Positions 43,915 through 51,672 of a stretch of 64,000 nt of DNA are shown here, piece by piece. Position 1 is the first letter of the stretch. Each line of letters begins with the position of its first letter. Source of the DNA: Methylotenera_A sp031373695. Its GTDB lineage: Bacteria > Pseudomonadota > Gammaproteobacteria > Burkholderiales > Methylophilaceae. The DNA lies in NCBI GenBank assembly GCA_031373695.1, contig JANMNC010000199.1:1-64000 (forward strand), in the 5' to 3' direction. Below the pieces are notes generated by a model. That model saw nothing but the letters and a program-made list of their open reading frames with translations, ran no database searches and was not told where the DNA came from. Both the position numbers and the translations under genes were made by a program.

Positions 43915-44751
43915 TTATCTTAATATTTTAACCAAGCCAAGCTTGGCAGCTTTAACTGCTGCTTGGCCTCTATTTTGCACATCTAATTTACGCAAAATAT
44001 TTTGCACATGATTTTTAACCGTAAGCGGGCTTATATCTAATATAGAAGAAATCTCCCAATTAGTTTTGCCCATGTGCACCCATTGCAAAATTTCTGATTC
44101 GCGGCCAGTAATCTTTTTGCTGGCCTTGCCAGTAAACACCATATTGCCACGGCTGCTGGTTACTCTAATTAATCCACAATGTAGGTGCGGCATAATTAGC
44201 TCTAAAATTCGGGCATGGTTACTGTTTACTAAGTTGTTGTTAGGTTGCTTGGCAAGCCTTGCAAATATTACAAAGGTAGAAATACGGCTGTGGTTATCAC
44301 CAAAGCCATGCGCTATAAAGCTACCTAGTTCTGAGGCTTTTAAATTGGGCTCGGCTACGTTAAGCACAGAGTAATTATTATAATCTGCAGAGCCTAAATG
44401 ACTAGTTACAAGCACGGGTTGCGAAGTTTTAGTCCATAACTTTAAGGCCTGATTAACCAATCCCGCTTCTTGTTTAATCACCTCATTAAATCGGGCATCG
44501 TCAAAGTAGCGAGAGCTAGTAAAATATTCAAAATCGTAAGCGTCTGTTTCTGTCGATTTAACGCCAAAAATCATTACCTCGTGCGCTAACAAATATTGAA
44601 AACCTGCTTGCAGCCAATTAAACATGTGTGTGCGTTGCGATACACGCAGCGATTCTTCGATCACCTCCATAAAAACCACGCGCTGCTCATCATCTAGGCA
44701 GCTTACGGCTTTTGCTGGTTCATCTATTGAAAATTGGGCGTTAATAATCAT
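43915..44751 (-). CDS. epsA: EpsA, LuxR-type transcriptional regulator of the exosortase B locus
   Basis: The 278-residue protein has an N-terminal domain of about 200 residues without a recognised sensor family. A C-terminal GerE/LuxR helix-turn-helix follows (residues about 210-278: KITGRESEILQWVHMGKTNWEISSILDISPLTVKNHVQNILRKLDV). This matches the EpsA regulators encoded with exosortase B exopolysaccharide loci. No receiver Asp or autoinducer-binding signature is obvious, so its signal is unknown. It probably binds the palindromes found near the PEP-CTERM genes; this is inference. Its own promoter region (44752-44909) lacks that motif and is shared with the divergent lytic transglycosylase gene. 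Confidence 0.87.
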   Translation of the reverse strand: MIINAQFSIDEPAKAVSCLDDEQRVVFMEVIEESLRVSQRTHMFNWLQAGFQYLLAHEVMIFGVKSTETDAYDFEYFTSSRYFDDARFNEVIKQEAGLVNQALKLWTKTSQPVLVTSHLGSADYNNYSVLNVAEPNLKASELGSFIAHGFGDNHSRISTFVIFARLAKQPNNNLVNSNHARILELIMPHLHCGLIRVTSSRGNMVFTGKASKKITGRESEILQWVHMGKTNWEISSILDISPLTVKNHVQNILRKLDVQNRGQAAVKAAKLGLVKILR

Positions 44752-44791
44752 GAAGGTATGTTTAAAATTTTCATGATTTTCAACTTTATTA

Positions 44792-44892
44792 ATGACAGCT
44801 TGATTAAAACTAAATGGCAGTTTTTTTACAGTTTTATAACAAGCCTATAAATTACAAAATACTCAAAGTTAGGGTGCACTAAAAACTGTCAT
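44792..44892. promoter_or_regulatory. Repeated ATGACAG-like elements between epsA and the lytic transglycosylase gene
   Basis: ATGACAG (44792-44798) and ATGGCAG (44814-44820) are spaced 22 bp apart. An inverted CTGTCAT is at 44886-44892, inside the 158-bp divergent promoter region. The spacing of about two helical turns suggests a binding array, but the elements are short. Confidence 0.3.
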
Positions 44893-44909
44893 ATTAATAA
44901 CTAATAATA

Positions 44910-45536
44910 ATGTGTATGAAAAATGTAAGTTTATTTATAGTATTTTTATTGGCAATTTTTTATTTCAATTTAGCTGTTGCAGATGTATTTATTAATCTTG
45001 AGCAGGTTGATGAGATAAGCATAAGCAACACGCAGATTGATGCTGGCTATACCTATAAAATCACAGAGCCAAAAAATAGTGCGCTGCAAATAGCAGAACC
45101 GTTTTTGGCCAATGTTAATAATAAAAACACACATCAATTGCGCCATAGCCAATTGCCCTATAACAATGAGGTGCTAGCTGCGGCTAAAGAAACATCGGTT
45201 GATGCCGCATTAATTCATGCGGTAATTGCTACCGAATCCAAACACAATTCTAAAGCACTATCTAGCAAAGGTGCCCAAGGCCTAATGCAGCTAATGCCTG
45301 CCACTGCGCGGCGCTTTAATGTGCAAGATAAAAACGATGCAGGCCAAAATATTTTAGCGGGCTCAAAATATTTGCGTGAGCTATTAACGCTATTTAAAGG
45401 TGATTTAAAGTTAACACTGGCGGCTTATAATGCTGGGCCTGGTGCAGTGCAAAAGTATAACGGCCGCATTCCCCCCTACCAAGAAACCATGCATTACGTG
45501 CCAAAAGTACTTAAGTATTATCGGCAATATTCTTAG
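44910..45536 (+). CDS. Soluble lytic transglycosylase (SLT, family 1 type)
   Basis: The 208-residue protein has an N-terminal hydrophobic export segment (residues 5-24), a linker, and a C-terminal SLT domain. HAVIATESKHNSKALSSKGAQGLMQLMPAT contains the catalytic Glu109 and the GLMQLMP motif; LAAYNAGPGAVQKY completes the lysozyme-like fold. It cleaves peptidoglycan glycan strands, making 1,6-anhydro ends. It is one of only two plus-strand genes I support. It converges on the type II secretion pseudopilin gene with no gap, and such enzymes often open the wall for secretion machines. It is divergent from epsA. Confidence 0.92.
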   Translation: MCMKNVSLFIVFLLAIFYFNLAVADVFINLEQVDEISISNTQIDAGYTYKITEPKNSALQIAEPFLANVNNKNTHQLRHSQLPYNNEVLAAAKETSVDAALIHAVIATESKHNSKALSSKGAQGLMQLMPATARRFNVQDKNDAGQNILAGSKYLRELLTLFKGDLKLTLAAYNAGPGAVQKYNGRIPPYQETMHYVPKVLKYYRQYS

Positions 45537-46082
45537 TTAGCTAGTTGTTGCAGGTAACGCGGTTGGAACATTGCTTGGCGTGTAATTAAACTTCCATTCT
45601 TTATACTCTGCAGCCTCACCAAAACTTTCGTATTGCGTGGCAAAGCCAAACTTTTTAACAGGCGCTAACCTAGATAAGCTATAAACACCCGTGATTTGTG
45701 TTTGCTGCGTAATCAAACCCCATTGTTTATCATTTGGTAAAGTGGAAGCAAATGATGAACCAACAGATGTCGGGGTTTTATACAAGGGGTCTGCATATAG
45801 CTTGCGTATATGTCGCTTGGTAATTGGAAAGCGCTTATCTAACAATAAATCATCAAGCGTATTGGGGAATTGCTTTGTACCGTTGGGGCTGCTTTCGTAA
45901 TAGCTGCCAATTGCTTTACGAAACTCTTCGCCTATAAACAGTAGCTCTTTTTCGCGCTCACGCTGCGAATCTTGATGCCAAACAATACCAGTGCCTGCCA
46001 TGCCAATGCCTACAATAGCAATGACTGCCAGCAAGCCCATGTAGGTAAAACCTGCTTGTAACTGTTTTTCAATTATGTACAT
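45537..46082 (-). CDS. Pseudopilin lacking the +5 glutamate
   Basis: This 181-residue protein has a class III leader and membrane helix: QLQAGFTYMGLLAVIAIVGIGMAGTGIVW. Prepilin peptidase would cut after the Gly of AGF. The glutamate normally at +5 of pilins is Gly here (F-T-Y-M-G). In type II systems the tip pseudopilin GspK also lacks it, so this may be a tip or priming subunit, although it does not otherwise look like GspK. The C-terminal half has YADPLYKTP and an acidic/aromatic stretch. The ATG at 46082 is taken over an upstream TTG; it follows the preceding stop by two bases. It is the last gene of the secretion operon. Confidence 0.75.
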   Translation of the reverse strand: MYIIEKQLQAGFTYMGLLAVIAIVGIGMAGTGIVWHQDSQREREKELLFIGEEFRKAIGSYYESSPNGTKQFPNTLDDLLLDKRFPITKRHIRKLYADPLYKTPTSVGSSFASTLPNDKQWGLITQQTQITGVYSLSRLAPVKKFGFATQYESFGEAAEYKEWKFNYTPSNVPTALPATTS

Positions 46083-46084
46083 TT

Positions 46085-46474
46085 TTACCAATCGGCATAT
46101 TTAGTGCCATCTTTAGCTGTGCCCAATGCACCGCTGTGAATATCGGCTATATCCCCTTCAATGGGTGGCTCAGGCGCTACAAATATCCAAGTAATTGTGC
46201 TTTCGGTAATCGGGTCAATCGGCAGTTTTCGTATGTATTTTTTATCCACTAAATCATCGAGTGTTTTGGGATATTGCCCAGTATCGGCATAAAATTTATC
46301 TAAACTTTCGCGTAAAGTGGTTAAATCTTGTTTCAGCGTAGCCTCTTTTGCACGTTCTATACTGCTAAAATATTTTGGCACGGCAAGTGTAAGTAGCATA
46401 GCCAATATAGCCAATACTACTAGCAGCTCTACTAATGTAAAACCGTGTGTGAAACCACGTGTAGTTTTTTGCAT
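46085..46474 (-). CDS. GspG-like pseudopilin
   Basis: The product has about 129 residues. A short leader (MQKTTRGFTHG) precedes FTLVELLVVLAILAMLLTLAVPKYFSSIERA, with Glu at +5. The globular part has the GspG-type pattern DLTTLRESLDKFYADTGQYPKTLDDLV and KLPIDPITESTITW. I chose the ATG at 46474 because AGCAGG lies upstream. An ATG at 46510 that overlaps the previous stop is a plausible alternative with a longer leader. It forms part of the pseudopilus. Confidence 0.78.
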   Translation of the reverse strand: MQKTTRGFTHGFTLVELLVVLAILAMLLTLAVPKYFSSIERAKEATLKQDLTTLRESLDKFYADTGQYPKTLDDLVDKKYIRKLPIDPITESTITWIFVAPEPPIEGDIADIHSGALGTAKDGTKYADW

Positions 46475-46496
46475 AAGGCCTGCTAGTTTGTGATGC

Positions 46497-46991
46497 CTAC
46501 CAATTAGCATATGGCACGCCATTAATACCAACTCGCTGGCTTTGTGAATAAACATCGAACACATCTGCGCCTTCTGTTGGGTTTTGGGCATCACTTTCAT
46601 AGCTGCGCAAGCCCCAGTTACTTGGCAAGTCACCTGCATTTTCATCGCTAGATAACATCGGGTCTTGTGGAATTCTGCGTAAAAATTTTATTTTATTTTT
46701 ATTGACGTCTTTTTCATCGGTTACGCCGTTTACCAATATGATTAAATCTGGCGGGTAACCCGTTTCTTCAATACTTTTTTTAATGCGTCCATCATCAGCA
46801 GCTTTTTTGTAAGCATCGATGGCCTCACGGATTTGACGCAAATTTGCACGCAACTCGTTTTCTTTGCTGCGCTGCACACTCATTTGCAACATGGGCATTG
46901 CTGCACTGGCTAAAATGGCCAAAATAGTAACTGTGACTATCAATTCTATTAGTGTAAAACCTTTAAATTTTTTATTAATGCACTTTATCAT
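46497..46991 (-). CDS. GspG-like pseudopilin
   Basis: The 164-residue protein has a leader MIKCINKKFKG and the helix FTLIELIVTVTILAILASAAMPML with Glu at +5. LRQIREAIDAYKKAADDGRI and FLRRIPQDPM follow, a longer loop than in GspG proper. It overlaps the end of gspD by 4 bp (ATGA), with GAGGCG as ribosome-binding site, so it is translated in coupling with the secretin. Several such pseudopilins in a row are expected in a type II secretion or related pilus system. Confidence 0.82.
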   Translation of the reverse strand: MIKCINKKFKGFTLIELIVTVTILAILASAAMPMLQMSVQRSKENELRANLRQIREAIDAYKKAADDGRIKKSIEETGYPPDLIILVNGVTDEKDVNKNKIKFLRRIPQDPMLSSDENAGDLPSNWGLRSYESDAQNPTEGADVFDVYSQSQRVGINGVPYANW

Positions 46992-48982
46992 GGCGCCTCT
47001 ACAGAGCCTGCAGGCTCTGGTATCACGGGTGAAACAGGCTGTTGATTTGGTAAAAACGCTGAGCCATCAGGGTTAATGCTAGCCGCAGGCTGCTCTACAG
47101 GTATAACTACAGGCGTTGCTGCTGGCTCAATTGGCTGCTGTAAATCAGGTGTTTCTTGATTATTATTAAGCTGCAATTGACGCAAACGCATTTGCTCGCG
47201 CATTCTACTTTGTGGTGTTTCTGCACCGTTGCTAGCTGGCAAGTTAATTTGTGGTTTATCTGTAATTAAGCTTTCAGTGCCCGACCAATACTCGGCTATT
47301 TCAGCTTGCGGTGGACTAATATTTACGATAATTCTAGGGGTTATTGCTAATACAATTTCAGTTTTACTTTTTCTATCTTCTTGGTTTGAAAATAATCGGC
47401 CTAATAATGGAATATCTCCAAGCCCAGGTAGCTTGCTGGCATTTTTACGCTCATCGTCTAAAATAAGCCCTGCTAAAATTTGTGTTTCACCATTTTTTAA
47501 ACGTAAAACCGTATTGGCATTACGCGTACCAATAGTAAAAACAGTTGCACCATTTCTGGTGACTGTTTTTTCGCCTAAAGAGCTTACCTCTAAACCTATT
47601 TTGATATTCACAAAATCGTTTAATGCAATACGCGGCTCTACATCTAGCTTTAAGCCTACGTCTACATATTGCACGCTTTCAGAAATCCCCACATTGGCGG
47701 TAGAGGTAGTGGTAATAATAGGCACTTTATCACCCACCAATATTTTAGCTTTTTCGTTATTTTTAACTCTAATTCTAGGGTTAGACAGCAAATTAACATC
47801 ACCCGTGGTTTTTTTAAAGTTAAGTGCAGGGTTGGGTGAAACGCCGATAGTGCCTGATTTTATTGTTTTAAGTGCCTCTAAAGTAAGCGTTGCTGGGCTG
47901 AGCACTGCCAATTGACTAGGGTAAGTAATACCCAACTCTTGTAGTCGTGATCGGCTTACTTCTAGCACTTCAATTTCTAGCATCACCTCTGGATCTTCTA
48001 AATCATTGGCAGCCACTAGCTTTTCTGCGATTCTTATTACCTCTGGTGTGTCGCGCATCACCAGCATATTAAGCCTATCATCTACAAAAATATCTTTAGT
48101 TTTAAGCATAGTTTTAAGTAGGGCGGCAACTTGTTTGGCGTTGGTATTGGTTAAGTAAAAACTACGTATCATTAGCTCTTGATAATCTTTTAGCTTAATT
48201 TGTGTATTAGGAAAAACCAATGCAGTGTTTTCGGACAAGGCTTTTTTCTTTAAACCATTGCTTGAAAGCACCATTTCAATCGCATCTTCAATGCGGGCTT
48301 TTTTAATGAAAATGGTGGCTTTTGTATCGGGCTTAATATCTTTATCTAAAATAAAATTAATGCCTGTTGCACGTGATAACGCTTCAAAAACCACTTTAAT
48401 ATTGGCATCGCGCAGCTCTAAAGTCACGGGTTTATCAAACGCGGGCTTAAGTTTTGGCGGTGCAGCCTTTATTGGAGATAGTTTATCTTCAATTTGCGAT
48501 TGCAAATTAATTGCACTAGATTGCTGTGGGCTCTCAACCAATACTTCGTGCACTAACTCTTTAGCTGCTTCAGTTTGATTACTTGTTGTTAACTCATTGG
48601 CTTTTTCAAGTTTTTTAACTTGTGCTACTTCACGCTCAACCACTGTTTTACCATTAACAGCACTTGCATCATCGGGTAGAAAACTCAATACTCTATCGTA
48701 AAAGCTATTGGCTGCCTGATAATCACCCTTTAATCTGGCTTGCTCGGCCTGCGTTGATAATTGTGTTACGGCCAACTCTTTAGTTACCAACAAGTTTTTT
48801 CTTTGTATTGTAGCCTCCGGTTGCAAATCCAAATTTTTTTGGGCTGCTATTACTTTGGCTTCTGGCGTATCGCCTTTAACAGTTTGTTTTTCCCATGGGG
48901 CAAAAGCGCATGCTGATAATTGCGTTAATAAAACCATTAAAAAAGTATTTTTAAGTTGTTGTATTGTGTTTTTAGTTGTCAT
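46988..48982 (-). CDS. gspD: Type II secretion secretin (GspD/PilQ family), lipoprotein-like
   Basis: This is a 664-residue protein. The signal peptide ends in a lipobox-like LLTQLSAC (Cys25), so the secretin may be self-lipidated. Residues about 60-150 look like TPR/helical repeats (LKGDYQAANSFYDRVLSFLPDDASAV). An STN/N0-like and N1 domain follow (VTLELRDANIKVVFEALSRATGINFILDKDIKP). The secretin core then runs LLSNPRIRVKNNEKAKILVGDKVPI to GETQILAGLILDDERKNASKLPGLGDIPLLGRLFSNQ, which holds the family signature. The proline/glutamine-rich tail is unusual. It forms the outer-membrane channel of the locus. Confidence 0.9.
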   Translation of the reverse strand: MTTKNTIQQLKNTFLMVLLTQLSACAFAPWEKQTVKGDTPEAKVIAAQKNLDLQPEATIQRKNLLVTKELAVTQLSTQAEQARLKGDYQAANSFYDRVLSFLPDDASAVNGKTVVEREVAQVKKLEKANELTTSNQTEAAKELVHEVLVESPQQSSAINLQSQIEDKLSPIKAAPPKLKPAFDKPVTLELRDANIKVVFEALSRATGINFILDKDIKPDTKATIFIKKARIEDAIEMVLSSNGLKKKALSENTALVFPNTQIKLKDYQELMIRSFYLTNTNAKQVAALLKTMLKTKDIFVDDRLNMLVMRDTPEVIRIAEKLVAANDLEDPEVMLEIEVLEVSRSRLQELGITYPSQLAVLSPATLTLEALKTIKSGTIGVSPNPALNFKKTTGDVNLLSNPRIRVKNNEKAKILVGDKVPIITTTSTANVGISESVQYVDVGLKLDVEPRIALNDFVNIKIGLEVSSLGEKTVTRNGATVFTIGTRNANTVLRLKNGETQILAGLILDDERKNASKLPGLGDIPLLGRLFSNQEDRKSKTEIVLAITPRIIVNISPPQAEIAEYWSGTESLITDKPQINLPASNGAETPQSRMREQMRLRQLQLNNNQETPDLQQPIEPAATPVVIPVEQPAASINPDGSAFLPNQQPVSPVIPEPAGSVEAP

Positions 48983-48996
48983 GCATACATCCCTAA

Positions 48997-49653
48997 TTAC
49001 AGATTCATTTCTTCTACTACTGGCTGGTTTGCTTCTAAAGTTACGGCGGCGGCGAGTTTAGATAGTGTTTGCGGAAGATTAAGTGGCAAATAAGTTAGGC
49101 GTAAAGTCGTTGCATCTTCAGCATCTAAGCGCCATTGATGATCAATTTTCTCACCCTGAATCACCGAAAATAATCTACCGTTAGCCATTAAAAACACCTG
49201 CGTGCCTTTGGGTGTATCTTCCAACTTACCCATGTAGGTAAAGGGTGCTGGTGGCGCCACAGGTGGTGGCACTGGCAGCGGTTTTATTTTTTTGATTATT
49301 GGCACTTCAAGCCATGAATGCACTTTAAATAAAGCGGCTGATTGATTATTTCCGCGCTCACGCTTTAACTTTTGCCAAGGTATTAAGCGGCTATTAGCGC
49401 TTAAATCATCAGGCGTATTTAATGCTAAAACCTCACTCTGGCTAATCACACTATCTGGTTTTTCAGTTGATTTTTGTTGTTGCGTGCCCTGCGTAGTAGC
49501 TGCTTGGTCAGTCAGCTCAATCGTCTCAACTTCAGTTGCATTGTCGCTATTAATTGCAGTCCATACGGTTAGAGCAATTGCTATTAAAAGTAGCAGCATT
49601 AACCATTTGCTAGAAGCTTTTTCAGTGGTTTTAGTCGCTAAATTATTCACCAC
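48997..49653 (-). CDS. PilP/GspC-like inner-membrane component
   Basis: The 218-residue protein has one membrane helix (residues 16-35), a Ser/Gln/Thr-rich linker, a proline-rich stretch (KPLPVPPPVAPPAPF), and a beta domain FTYMGKLEDTPKGTQVFLMANGRLFSVIQGEKI. This layout resembles PilP or the homology region of GspC, which contacts the secretin. The GTG start has AAGGAG upstream. It lies 14 bp from gspD. Similarity is by layout, so the name stays tentative. Confidence 0.65.
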   Translation of the reverse strand: MVNNLATKTTEKASSKWLMLLLLIAIALTVWTAINSDNATEVETIELTDQAATTQGTQQQKSTEKPDSVISQSEVLALNTPDDLSANSRLIPWQKLKRERGNNQSAALFKVHSWLEVPIIKKIKPLPVPPPVAPPAPFTYMGKLEDTPKGTQVFLMANGRLFSVIQGEKIDHQWRLDAEDATTLRLTYLPLNLPQTLSKLAAAVTLEANQPVVEEMNL

Positions 49654-50270
49654 GAATCTCCTTGCAATAGCAGCACAAATACCAATCTTGCTTCTACTGT
49701 AGGGCTAAGTGAGTTTTCACGCTTAATCTGCAAATCACTTAAAGCCAATGCGGGCATGAGAAACATTATCTCTGCAATAAACTGACGTATTTGTGTGTAT
49801 TGCCCGACAACTGGCAGCACAATTTCATAGCGTGCTAATTGGCCTTGTTTAGTTTTAGTTATGTTTTTTTGAGTTAGCTTATAATCACCACGGTTTAATA
49901 CAAGCCGTTGTTTTAATGCAGTTTCTGCAATTAAATTTAACCATTGTGGCAAGCTAGCACCTTCTGGAAACAGGGCATAAAATTTAGCTATATCGTCTAT
50001 TGTGGTTTGCTGTTGCGGCAGTTTTATTTGAACTTGATTACTGTTAATGGGCGCAACTTTACTACTATCAAGTTGATGTTGAGCCAGATTAACTTGTTGT
50101 AGACTTATTTTTTGCTGCAACGGAATAAATTGACCCATATAAAACAGGCAACAACTGATTAAAATAGTAAAACCAAGCAAGCCAAAAATGCCTAACTTTT
50201 TTGCATAGTTGGTGATTACCCAAACCCCATAATGTAGATTAAGCTTGGTCACTGTATTGTTAACTCCCAT
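49647..50270 (-). CDS. PilO/GspM-like assembly protein
   Basis: The 207-residue protein has an N-terminal membrane helix (about 29-49), a coiled-coil (IPLQQKISLQQVNLAQHQLD) and a ferredoxin-like domain. This is the PilO/GspM layout. It overlaps the genes on both sides (22 and 7 bp), which shows a tightly coupled operon. It would pair with the PilN-like protein in the inner-membrane platform. Confidence 0.68.
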   Translation of the reverse strand: MGVNNTVTKLNLHYGVWVITNYAKKLGIFGLLGFTILISCCLFYMGQFIPLQQKISLQQVNLAQHQLDSSKVAPINSNQVQIKLPQQQTTIDDIAKFYALFPEGASLPQWLNLIAETALKQRLVLNRGDYKLTQKNITKTKQGQLARYEIVLPVVGQYTQIRQFIAEIMFLMPALALSDLQIKRENSLSPTVEARLVFVLLLQGDSW

Positions 50271-50797
50271 TTTGCAAATACGGTAAAGCTAACTGGCTTA
50301 GCTGTATTTACCTCATCAATACTATGTTTTTGCAAGTAAACTTGTGCAAGCATTGGTTGGTGTTCTAGTTGCTTAATATATTGCAGCACTGCTACTAAAT
50401 TTTTAGCCTCCCCTATCAACAATACTTGCTGCTTTTTGTAATTTGGCTCTAAGTTTAACAGTGCAATATTTCGCATATCAGATTGCTCAATGGCTAGTAA
50501 CAGCTCATTCCATGGGGCAGTCAGCGCGTTTACAGACTCTTGCACTTGTTTAATCTCATCAGAAGAAATTGTTAGTGCCACTGATTTTACGGGTAACTTA
50601 ACGGGCGCAGCCTGCTGACTATATTGGCTTAACATTAAGGCGTTATCTGCGAAAGTGTTTTGCTGGGTTTGATAAGCCTGCCATGTGAATGCAGCCAGCA
50701 CTAAACTTAACAACAGCACCAATACACCTAGCCAGCTGATGTTTGTTCGTGCAAAAAAAGGTTGTGGAATAAAATCTAAATCTAGTTTTTGATTCAT
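50249..50797 (-). CDS. PilN-like assembly protein
   Basis: This 182-residue protein has a short cytoplasmic N-terminus (MNQKLDLDFIPQPF), which in PilN would dock into PilM. A membrane helix at about 21-42 and a periplasmic domain with VNALTAPWNELLLAIEQSDMRNIALLNLEPNYKKQQVLLIGEAKNLVAVLQYIKQLEHQPML follow, typical of PilN/GspL-C. It overlaps the PilM-like gene by 4 bp (ATGA). Confidence 0.72.
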   Translation of the reverse strand: MNQKLDLDFIPQPFFARTNISWLGVLVLLLSLVLAAFTWQAYQTQQNTFADNALMLSQYSQQAAPVKLPVKSVALTISSDEIKQVQESVNALTAPWNELLLAIEQSDMRNIALLNLEPNYKKQQVLLIGEAKNLVAVLQYIKQLEHQPMLAQVYLQKHSIDEVNTAKPVSFTVFAKWELTIQ

Positions 50798-51672
50798 GCC
50801 ATAGCCCCTAAAACTAAGGCTGCACTTATTGAAGCGTTACTATTGTTTTGCTCAATATAGTTAATATTCCAGCCTTTAATGCCTAGTAGTGCTGTATTTT
50901 TATAATTGGGCGCATAAATAAAGGCATCACGATGAGTTGCATTGCCTAGTGTGTTTTCGCGCAATAACAGCTGATTTAACTCAGCCTGCCAATCTTTGCG
51001 TATCAATTGCGTACGTAATTGTTGGTATTGTCCTTTTTGCAGATTTAGTAGTGTAATACGTCCAATTTCTACAATGGCTAAATAGGCTGTTAGCTTTAAT
51101 AACGGCTTAGCCAAACCATTTAATACATGCATTAAATGTGGGCTTACGCTAACAAGTTTTAATTGATGTGTGGCTGCTATTTGTTTTAAATTTTCTATTA
51201 ATTTATTGTCTATAGCCGCCACCATACTGGGCTGGTGCGGTGCCGCAGCATCACATTTTATTTGCCAATTAGCCGCGGCTAATCCATATAATTCATGCAA
51301 GGCTGCACTTGCATAAGCATCTTTTTCTGCGCTACTCATCATTATTGCCTGCGCGGGCAACAGTAAATAGCGCACAAAGTCGCTACTTAACACAACCTGT
51401 AATTGGGTATTGGGTTTAGGTTTTATTAAAGCTAAACGAATATCTAGTTGATTAATAACGTGTTGCCAAACAGGCGCATCTATTATTTGTTGCTGTGTGA
51501 TTAAGTCTTTTTTGCTGTGTAAGCCACTGCCTAACCCATTTGAATGGTTAATAACAGTTATGCTTTCTGTGTTTAACAAAACCAATAATCGGTTTGGCAT
51601 AAACAAGTTAGCTGGTAATAAATTAAGCAACGAAGGTAACACGATTAATTTCTTGTAAAGTGGTAACGCCAT
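50794..51672 (-). CDS. PilM/GspL-like cytoplasmic component
   Basis: The 292-residue protein resembles actin-like PilM or MshI proteins in general shape: beta strands LLVLLNTESITVINH, QVVLSSDFVRYLLLPAQ, AYASAALHELYGLAAANWQIKC, VSPHLMHVLNGLAK. ATP-binding motifs are weak. It begins inside the end of gspE (50-bp overlap). An alternative ATG at 51600, after the gspE stop, would drop 24 residues. It would link the ATPase to the PilN-like protein. Confidence 0.62.
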   Translation of the reverse strand: MALPLYKKLIVLPSLLNLLPANLFMPNRLLVLLNTESITVINHSNGLGSGLHSKKDLITQQQIIDAPVWQHVINQLDIRLALIKPKPNTQLQVVLSSDFVRYLLLPAQAIMMSSAEKDAYASAALHELYGLAAANWQIKCDAAAPHQPSMVAAIDNKLIENLKQIAATHQLKLVSVSPHLMHVLNGLAKPLLKLTAYLAIVEIGRITLLNLQKGQYQQLRTQLIRKDWQAELNQLLLRENTLGNATHRDAFIYAPNYKNTALLGIKGWNINYIEQNNSNASISAALVLGAMA

